From positions 91,234,495 to 91,298,494 of the forward strand of contig CM035441.1 in assembly GCA_020310875.1 (NCBI GenBank): a stretch of 64,000 bases of DNA, read 5' to 3'. The position numbers and the translations under genes were made by a program. A model generated the notes under the pieces. The model worked only from the letters and a program-made list of their open reading frames with translations. It ran no database searches and was not told the origin of the DNA. Below are positions 56,788 through 64,000 of the stretch, in pieces (within the stretch, counting starts at the first letter, position 1; the number at the start of each line of letters is the position of its first letter). Source of the DNA: Ceratopteris richardii. Lineage: Eukaryota; Streptophyta; Polypodiopsida; Polypodiales; Pteridaceae.

Positions 56788-57965
56788 TGTTGGAGCAAGT
56801 TTATGACAAGCCTAAGTATTGGCTTGAGTCCCACAAAGTCATAAAAGAAGCTTCAAAATGAAGACTATGTAAAGTTCACTTGTGAACTACCTCTTGTAAT
56901 TTTTTGAAGAGTTTACTTAATGTAAAAGTAAGAGAATCTTAAGTGGTTGAGTCCACATGATCAAAAAGGGAAAGAGGAGCCACGAATTTGTGATTTTTGT
57001 TAGGTAGAGAATCACATCAATCATTGATTGATTGGAGAGTGATTGAGGGAAGTTAGCCTCCCAAACTCAACTATAAATAGATGGCAGTTTTAGTCGTGGT
57101 TAGAGAGACCTATGTGAAGACCTCCAAGAGCTGAGCTTTATGTCATTTCAAGGTGTGATTACAAGGCACACATATGTATCACTAAGTCCATTGTATTGTA
57201 CAAGCAATATACTTTCATTTTCATGATCATTTGGGTTCATATTTCCATGTTCTTGTGAAGTGTACTACTCACTGCCATTACTCTCAGTTTTCTCAGTCAG
57301 ATTGCAGAGATGGTTTCTCTGTGCTTGGTGCATCATTTTCAGTGATTTAACTTGGTAAAGTTAGCTTTATAAGTCTAATATATGCTCACAAAGTTTCATG
57401 TCATTTGGATGTTGCAATCTTTAGTTATGTTCATTTGAAGTCAACAGGGTCTGTTCATCTTCACTTCTCTGTCAGGTACCCGATTTTTTGACTCACCTTG
57501 TCAGAGCCATTTCTCAGTGGTTACTTATCCAAATTCAGTGATTTAAAGCTTGTTGGATTCATCTTACTGTGAAAATTGGGATGATGTCATCACTTGTTAA
57601 AACTCATTCTCAGTGTGTGGTTTATTATTTTTGATGAGATTACGCTTGAAAGTTAGCTCTTTAAGCTACCTAGACTTCCCCAAGAGGAATTAAGCTAATT
57701 GCTGCTGTGCTCAGAGAATTATGTAAAACACTGGATATGTGTATGAACCAAGAATAGCAAGTTTTCACCTCTGAGCTAACTCCAACTTATCTGTTTTGAT
57801 CTATCTTTTTGAGAGTGATCTTCCAAGGTACATAGGGTGTCTAATACATCCATTGGCAAGCTAAAAGGGCCCACCATATACTCCTGGAGTTCATTTGGCT
57901 GGTGTAGACCAAGGATTTTGCAACACCTCTTCATCTTCAAGCACGTACCTATCCATCTCTTCACA
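56788..57965 (+). repeat. 5' LTR of the full-length copia element
   Basis: Contains CTATAAATAGATGG (TATA box) at about 57071. Lacks a ~96-bp block of the 3' LTR. Confidence 0.95.
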
Positions 57966-57990
57966 GTGGTATCAGAGCAAGGTTGGACAA

Positions 57991-59284
57991 CATGGCAGAT
58001 GGATTTCCTTCATCAATTGATAAATTGGACATAGGTTACCACTGAGCTTGGTCATTGAGAATGGAAGCTTATCTCCAAGGTAGAAGTTTATATGGTTATG
58101 TGGCTGGAGATGAAGTTATGCCAAGTTTCAGGAACAAAAGTCAACCAACACAAGAAGAGCAAGAAAGATTGAGCACATGATGCTCCAAGGATGCACTTGC
58201 AAGGTCTTATCTCCTCAACTCTATCTCAGATTTTTTGTTGCCTCACATTAGGAGTTGTAAGACATCTCAGGAAGTGTGGGATGCACTTGAAGCTTTCTTT
58301 TCTTCAAGTACCAAAGCTAGGAAGCATCAACTATGGCTAGATTTCACAACTCTCAAGAAGGCTCCCAAACAAAATGTGACTGATTTTTTCACAAAGCTCA
58401 AGGACATAGCGGATCAGTTGGGAAGCATTGGAGAGGTAATAGATGAAGAGAAAATTGTAAGGCAGGTCATCAATGGCTTGAAGGCAGATGACAAGTGGGA
58501 AGCATTCACCACAGCTATGGATTTGTACATGGACATGCATGTACTTGATTTCAATACACTCATTGGACAACTACTTACTCAAGAGGGAAAGCTTATAAAA
58601 AATGGAGAAAGCTCTAAAGGTAATCAATCTTCAGCTTTATACACTGATAAAAGCAAGTCCAAAGATAACAAAGGAAAGGCAAAGAAAGTGGATGATGAAG
58701 CAGGTACATATCAAGCTAACTATGCAGGTAGAGGAAGACATGGCAGAGGTAGAGGAAGAGGAGGTAGACAAGGAAGGGGGAGATCCCAAGACTCCAACCC
58801 ATGTTCTATTTGTGGATTAACTAATCATACAACTGAAAATTGCTTTAGAAATTCCAGGAATCAAAGAGGCAGAGGATACAATAGAGGAAGTTATGGCTAC
58901 TCAAGAGGAAGTTTCAACAATTATCATGGCAACTACAACAACTACAATCATTCAAACTATCAAGGAGGCTACAAAGGAAGGAGAGACTACAATAACTACA
59001 CAGAAGACTCAAACAAAGAGTATTCATTATTGATCATGAACATGGCTATGCCACAAGGTAAATCTGATGAGCATGTTTTCTACATAGATTCAGGTTGTTC
59101 AAATCATGTGGCAGGAAATGTGGCACTCCTATCAGATTTAGAAGATCCAAGGAATAAGCATGAGGTACAAACAGGAGATGACACAAAACATCCTGTGGAG
59201 AAAATAGGCAATGTCAAAGCACCTGATGAAACATCAACCTACTCAGTAAGGTACTCTATGTCCCTACCATTACAAAGAATTTGA
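57991..59284 (+). pseudogene. Copia gag and protease
   Basis: An ATG at 57991 starts MADGFPSSIDKLDIGYH, with TGA stops at 58045 and 58178 where Trp is usual. 58235-59284 is open for 349 codons: CKTSQEVWDALEAFFSSSTK, a UBN2-type gag, an RGG-rich stretch (GRGRHGRGRGRGGRQGRGR), the knuckle CSICGLTNHTTENC, an Asn/Tyr/Gly-rich stretch, then the protease site YIDSGCSNHVAG. A one-base frame change near 59250 moves the coding to the next ORF (VPTITKNLISVGQ). Confidence 0.92.
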
Positions 59285-60030
59285 TAAGTGTTGGGCAGAT
59301 AGTAGAGAAAGGGTTGCAAGTCAGGTTCACAAAAGCAGGAGCATTTGTTGAAGATCCAAGTCAAGGATTCAGAAAATTTGCAAAAGGTGAAAAGACAGGT
59401 AGATTGTTCACATTTGAATTACAAGACACTAGAAACATTGCTCTCTTTAATTATCATAGTCAGACACTCACAGAATTGGAAGCATGGCACAAAAGGTTAG
59501 CACATATTGGTGAAAGGTCATTAAAGCAAATCTACAGGGACCAAAGTGTACTTGGACTCCCTAATTTGTCAAAACAACATATGATTTATAAGTGTAGTGC
59601 ATGTCAATTCGGAAAGTCTCACAGGTTACCATTCATGAAGAAAGGTTATATGCATGGAGATCTCTTGGAGTTGGTTCATACAGATGTATGGGGACCTAGC
59701 AAGGAAGCTTCAATATCTGGATCAAGGTATTATGTTTCCTTTATTGATGATTGCAGCAGATGGACTATCCTATTCTTTATGAAACACAAAGATGAAGTTT
59801 TTTCATGTTTCAAAAGATATTTGGCTCTTGTGGAGAATCAAACAGGTAAATCACTAAAAAGGCTAAGGTCAGATGGAGGGGGACAATACTTCTCCCATGA
59901 GTTTGATTCTTTTCTTCAAGAAAGAGGAATCAAAAGAGAGGTAACTACAAGGTACACTCCTGAGCAAAATGGAGTGGCAGAAAGGAGGAATAGGACAATT
60001 GTTGAAGCTGCAAGGTCTATGTTTAAATGA
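59281..60030 (+). pseudogene. Copia pre-integrase and integrase core
   Basis: LEAWHKRLAHIGERSLKQIY and CSACQFGKSHRLPF form the HHCC zinc part. ELVHTDVWGPSKEASISGSR, LRSDGGGQYFSHEFDSFLQE and YTPEQNGVAERRNRTIVEAA carry the D, D and E catalytic residues. One extra A near 60027 ends the frame early. Confidence 0.92.
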
Positions 60031-60355
60031 AAAGCATTTACCTAATTACTTATGGGATGAGGCTGTATCTACAGCCACTTACTTGATTAACAGGTTGCCT
60101 TCAAAATCGCTTGATGGGATGACCCCTTATGAGGCTTGGAATGGAAGAAGACCAAGCTTAGATCATTGTAAATTTTTTGGATGTATTGCTTTTGCTCATG
60201 TTCCTTCACAGGTTAGAGGCAAGATGGATCCAAAGGCAGAAAGGTGTGTATTTATTGGATATGACAACAATCAAAAGGGCTACAGGTTATACAACCCTAC
60301 CAACAAAGGATTCTTGGTAAGCAGAGATGTAGTTTTTGATGAGAACAATTCATAG
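60030..60355 (+). pseudogene. Copia integrase C-terminal part
   Basis: Continues in the next frame: LNEKHLPNYLWDEAVSTATY, LDGMTPYEAWNGRRPSLDHC, ERCVFIGYDNNQKGYRLYNP, SRDVVFDENNS, then TAG 60353. Coding resumes in frame with 60479 onward after a short variable linker. Confidence 0.88.
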
Positions 60356-60478
60356 TATGAAGATTCATGCAGGAAGGTCAATTTACCATACAATCTTGAA
60401 GAAGATTTTCCAAAGCTTGGTAGAGAACAACCAAAGATTGAAGAACAAGACACCTCGGAGGATGATGAAGAATCTCAG

Positions 60479-62110
60479 ATGGAAAAGATCAAAGCATGGA
60501 AGTCTAAAGGTAAAGCAAAATTGCAGGAACTTGGACATGAGGCAGAATCATCACATCATTGCCTAAGAAGATCTATGAGGGAAAAGAAAAAACCAGAAAG
60601 GTATGGGTTTGGCACCTCATTAGTAACTAAACATTCTATCTACATAGCACAGGACATAAAACAAGAGGAGCCATCATCATTTGAAGAGGCCAAAGCAAAA
60701 ACAGAATGGAAGCATGTAATGAAGGAAGAGATTGAAGCACTTGAGGAAAACAACACTTGGGATTTGGTGCCCAAGACTTCATCTATGAAGGTAATAGGCT
60801 CAAGATGGGTCTATAAACTCAAGAAGAATTCTGATGGTTCCATTAAAACGTATAAGGCAAGGCTTGTAGCAAAAGGCTTTGCACAAACTCAAGGAATTGA
60901 TTATGAGGAGACTTTCTCTCCTGTGGCAAAGATGCCTACTATTAGGGTTTTGCTTAGTATTGCCTCTTCCAAGAATTGGAAGATACTTCAACTAGATGTA
61001 AACAATGCATTCTTGAATGGTTGGATAACAGAAGAGGTATATATGGCACAACCACCTGGTTTTGAGAATCAAGTTTATCCTGATTATGTGTGTAAACTTA
61101 ACAAAGCACTGTATGGTCTCAATCAAGCTCCAAGAGCTTGGAATTTTAGGCTTGTTTCATTCTTGCAGGACAAAGGCTTTCAACCAAGCAAGGCAGATCC
61201 TTCACTCTTTATCAAAAAGAGTAATTTTGAGATCATCTACCTATGTGTATATGTAGATGATATTATATTGACACGAAATGATGCAGATGGTTTGAAGAAG
61301 ATCAAAGATCAAATGAGAGAAGAGTTCAAGATAAGTGATTTGGGTTCACTTACCTACTTCCTAGGTTTGGAAGTTGTCTACAAAGATCATGGTTTGTTTC
61401 TCACTCAAAGGAAGTACATTAAGGACATGTTGGCAAAATTCAAGATGCAAGATTGTAAGATTGCAGGTACTCCAATGGAGGTCAATCACAAATTGAGCTC
61501 ACATGAAGGTGAACTCATAGAGGACATCACATCATATCAAATTCTAGTGGGTAGTCTCAACTATGCCACATTGACAAGAGTAGATATATGTTACAGTGTG
61601 AGTGTGCTAAGTCAATTTATGCACACACCAAGGAAACCACATATGGATGCTGCCAAAAGGATTCTCAAGTATCTCAAAGGAACCATAAATGAAGGACTTT
61701 ATTATCCTTATGTATCTGATTTAGGTTTGAAGCTATTTTCTGATGCAGATTGGGCTGGCTCCAAGGAAGATAGAAGGAGCACTACAGGTTATCTTACCTT
61801 TGCAGGTTCAAAGCTTATTTCACGGTCATCCAAGAAGCAACCCACAGTTGCTCTCTCTTCTACTGAAGCTGAATACAGAGGTCTTGCCATAGCTACTCAG
61901 GAAGCCATGTGGATGAAGTCGTTATTCAAAGATCTTGGATTGGAGTTTGGAACTCCAACTATTTATGGTGACAATATGAGTTCTATTCATTTGGCTACTA
62001 ATCCTATTTTTCATGCAAGGACTAAACATATTGAAGTTCAGTATCACTATGTAAGAGAGAAGGTTCTAAGCAAAGAGATTCAAATATCATATGTGTCCAC
62101 TCATCAATAG
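60479..62110 (+). CDS. Copia reverse transcriptase/RNase H
   Basis: 543 codons: MKEEIEALEENNTWDLVPKT, RWVYKLKKNSDGSIKTYKAR, GFAQTQGIDYEETFSPVAKM, ALYGLNQAPRAWNFRLVSFL, the catalytic YVDDIILTRND, LNYATLTRVDICYSVSVLSQ, RNase H with FSDADWAGSKEDRRSTTGYL, SSTEAEYRGLAIATQEAMWM and ARTKHIEVQYHYVREKVL. Ends at a TAG (HQ-stop-CADILTKALDG), leaving the last ~30 codons untranslated. The active site YVDD is intact, unlike the element at 52-54 kb. Confidence 0.92.
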   Translation: MEKIKAWKSKGKAKLQELGHEAESSHHCLRRSMREKKKPERYGFGTSLVTKHSIYIAQDIKQEEPSSFEEAKAKTEWKHVMKEEIEALEENNTWDLVPKTSSMKVIGSRWVYKLKKNSDGSIKTYKARLVAKGFAQTQGIDYEETFSPVAKMPTIRVLLSIASSKNWKILQLDVNNAFLNGWITEEVYMAQPPGFENQVYPDYVCKLNKALYGLNQAPRAWNFRLVSFLQDKGFQPSKADPSLFIKKSNFEIIYLCVYVDDIILTRNDADGLKKIKDQMREEFKISDLGSLTYFLGLEVVYKDHGLFLTQRKYIKDMLAKFKMQDCKIAGTPMEVNHKLSSHEGELIEDITSYQILVGSLNYATLTRVDICYSVSVLSQFMHTPRKPHMDAAKRILKYLKGTINEGLYYPYVSDLGLKLFSDADWAGSKEDRRSTTGYLTFAGSKLISRSSKKQPTVALSSTEAEYRGLAIATQEAMWMKSLFKDLGLEFGTPTIYGDNMSSIHLATNPIFHARTKHIEVQYHYVREKVLSKEIQISYVSTHQ

Positions 62111-62232
62111 TGCGCAGATATTCTAACCAAAGCATTGGATGGTACAAAGCTTTGCAAATTCAAGGCTATGATTGGTTTACAAGTAATCTTCGAAGATTGA
62201 AGACCTCAAGCATAATTGGCTTGAGAGGGAGC

Positions 62233-63506
62233 TGTTGGAGCAAGTCTATGACAAGCCTAAGTATTGGCTTGAGTCCCACAAAGTCATAAAAGAAGCTTCA
62301 AAATGAAGACTATGTAAAGTTCACTTGTGAACTACCTCTTGTAATTTTTTGAAGAGTTTACTTAATGTAAAAGTAAGAGAATCTTAAGTGGTTGAGTCCA
62401 CATGATCAAAAAGGGAAAGAGGAGCCACGAATTCATGATTCTTGGTAGGTAGAGAAACAAATCAATCATTGATTGATTGGAGAGTGATTGAGGGAAGTTA
62501 GCCTCCCAAACTCAACTATAAATAGATAACAGTTTTAGTCGTGGTTAGAGAGACCTATGTGAAGACCTCCAAGAGCTGAGTTTTATGCCATATCAAGGTG
62601 TGATTACAAGGCACACATATGTATCACTAAGTCTATTGTATTGTACAAGCAATATACTTTCATTTTCATGATCATTTGGGTTCATATTTCCATGTTCTTG
62701 TGAAGTGTACTACTCACTGCCATTACTCTCAGTTTTCTCAGTCAGATTGCAGAGATGGTTTCTCTGAGCTTGGTGCATCATTTTCAGTGATTTAACTCGG
62801 TAAAGTTAGCTTTATAAGTTTAATATATTCTCACAAAGTTTCATGTCATTTGGATGTTGCAATCTTCAGTTATGCTCATTTGAAGTCAACAGGGTCTGTT
62901 CATCTTCACTTCTCTGTCAGGTACCCAGTTTTTTGACTCACCTTGTCAGAGCCATCTCTCAGTGGTTACTTATCCAAATTAAGTTATTTAAAGCTTCTTG
63001 GATTCAGCGTACTGTCTAGTATAAGCATACAAAGTTTCATAATCATTGGAGTCTTAAATTTTGAGTTATGCTCATTGTTCTGCTCACTGGTTGCAAACTG
63101 TAGCAGCCTGTGAAAATCGGGATGATGTCATCACCTGTTAAAACTCATTCTCAGTGTGTGGTTTATTATTTTTGATGAGATTACTCTTGAAAGTTAGCTC
63201 TTTAAGCTAGCTAGACTTCCCCAAGAGGAATTAAGCTAATTGCTGCTGTGCTCAGAGAATTATGTAAAACACTGGACAGGTGTATGAACCAAGAATAACA
63301 AGTTTTCACCTCTGAGCTAACTCCAACTTATCTGTTTTGATTTATCTTTTTGAGAGTGATCTTCCAAGGTACATAGGGTTTCTAATACATCCATTGGCAA
63401 GCTAAAAGGGCCCACCATATACTCTTGGAGTTCATTTGGCTGGTGTGGACCAAGGATTTTGCAACACCTCTTCATCTTCAAGCACATACCTATCCATCTC
63501 TTCACA
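62233..63506 (+). repeat. 3' LTR of the full-length copia element
   Basis: Follows the polypurine tract GAGAGGGAGC. TATA box at about 62517. Confidence 0.95.
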
Positions 63507-64000
63507 TATACATCACCTTAGCCACTGGATGCATGTAGTGAAAACAAATAAAGAGGCTAAAAATAATCCAATATGTCTTGAGGGATGTAAAGAAAGATTT
63601 ATAATAGGACCTTTGAAGCATGGACCAAACTAAAAGAAATACAATGCTTATCAATGGTTCTAGGCATTGGAAAGGTCTATACAAGCTAAACAATATTAGT
63701 AGGCTAGACAAAAGGATAGCATGCCTCTCGATGCAATAAGAATTGGGAGAACAAAAAAGATGGAATCACTAGACTTAGGTTTGGATAAGATAACAAAATG
63801 TCTGAACATCTTGAAGGCTTCCTCAACTGCTGGTGGCGTGTAGTTAAAAGAAGTATCCATTGCCTATGAATCTTTAAGACATCCAGAACTGTGGATAATG
63901 GTAATTAAACATATAGCATCAGGTTCAGCCACTTGTTGTGCATTAGGGAAACCCATATAAGCCTATCAAGGGATGTAAGAGACTAAGAGGGGGAGAGTGT
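63507..64000. other. Flank, ending at a possible polypurine tract
   Basis: No recognisable frame. The last bases read TAAGAGGGGGAGAGTGT, like the polypurine tract and first LTR bases (TGT) of a plus-strand copia element that continues beyond the window. Confidence 0.4.

Larger units (their letters stand above)
56788..63506 (+). mobile_element. Full-length Ty1/copia element, TSD TATAC
   Basis: LTRs 56788-57965 (1178 bp) and 62233-63506 (1274 bp), TGTTGGAGCAAG...CTCTTCACA. Perfect TATAC target duplication (56783-56787 and 63507-63511). TGGTATCAGAGC at 57967 is the Met-tRNA primer-binding site; GAGAGGGAGC precedes the 3' LTR. The left LTR lacks ~96 bp present in the right one (about 63016-63111). 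Order gag, protease, integrase, RT, RNase H in broken but long frames. Confidence 0.96.

Overview
The window is nuclear DNA of a land plant with a large, repeat-swollen genome. Three things point there. LTR retrotransposons primed by initiator-Met tRNA (copia) and chromodomain Ty3/gypsy chromoviruses fill most of it. Two gene fragments belong to plant families: a DCD-domain exon and a Pol IV/V largest-subunit pseudogene. The long TG/TA/CA and GA arrays suit a big genome. A fern, lycophyte or other non-angiosperm is plausible, but the sequence alone does not prove it. No complete, confidently functional host gene is present.

Layout. 1-1502: leader and LTR of a minus-strand element. 1720-3170: decayed gypsy pol. 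3.3-5.6 kb: a DCD-domain first exon (+) and a broken RNA polymerase IV/V largest-subunit fragment (-), among microsatellites. 5.9-14.2 kb and 16.6-24.85 kb: two copies of an 8.2-kb segment, each carrying the same chromovirus (8141-14084 and 19222-24753) at the same ATATG target site. Between them (14.2-16.6 kb): a decayed plus-strand gypsy integrase and a ~100-bp tandem repeat. 24853-30573: a coding-free LTR element (LARD) whose LTR carries a tRNA-like segment. 31.2-33.7 kb: an EF-hand-like exon remnant, three long pure GA arrays and a 3 x 132-bp minisatellite.

35.6-50.5 kb is a nested stack. An old minus-strand gypsy chromovirus was hit in its RNase H region by a deletion-derivative copia element (37333-41339, +, TSD TAAAC) and in its 5' LTR by a second copia element (45257-50402, -, TSD AATAA). 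51.5-54.95 kb is a 5'-truncated copia with an intact reverse transcriptase/RNase H frame. 54957-55663 is a stray piece of the 45-50 kb copia family. 56788-63506 is a full-length copia element (TSD TATAC). The window ends at what looks like the 3' end of another element.

The genes work together only as retrotransposon cassettes: gag, protease, integrase, RT and RNase H in copia; gag, protease, RT, RNase H, integrase and chromodomain in gypsy. Almost all carry stops or frameshifts. The most unusual coding region is the intact 563-codon ORF of the 37-41 kb element. It joins gag and a protease with a disabled active site, through a His/Asp-rich tract, to a scrap of the RT/RNase H junction.
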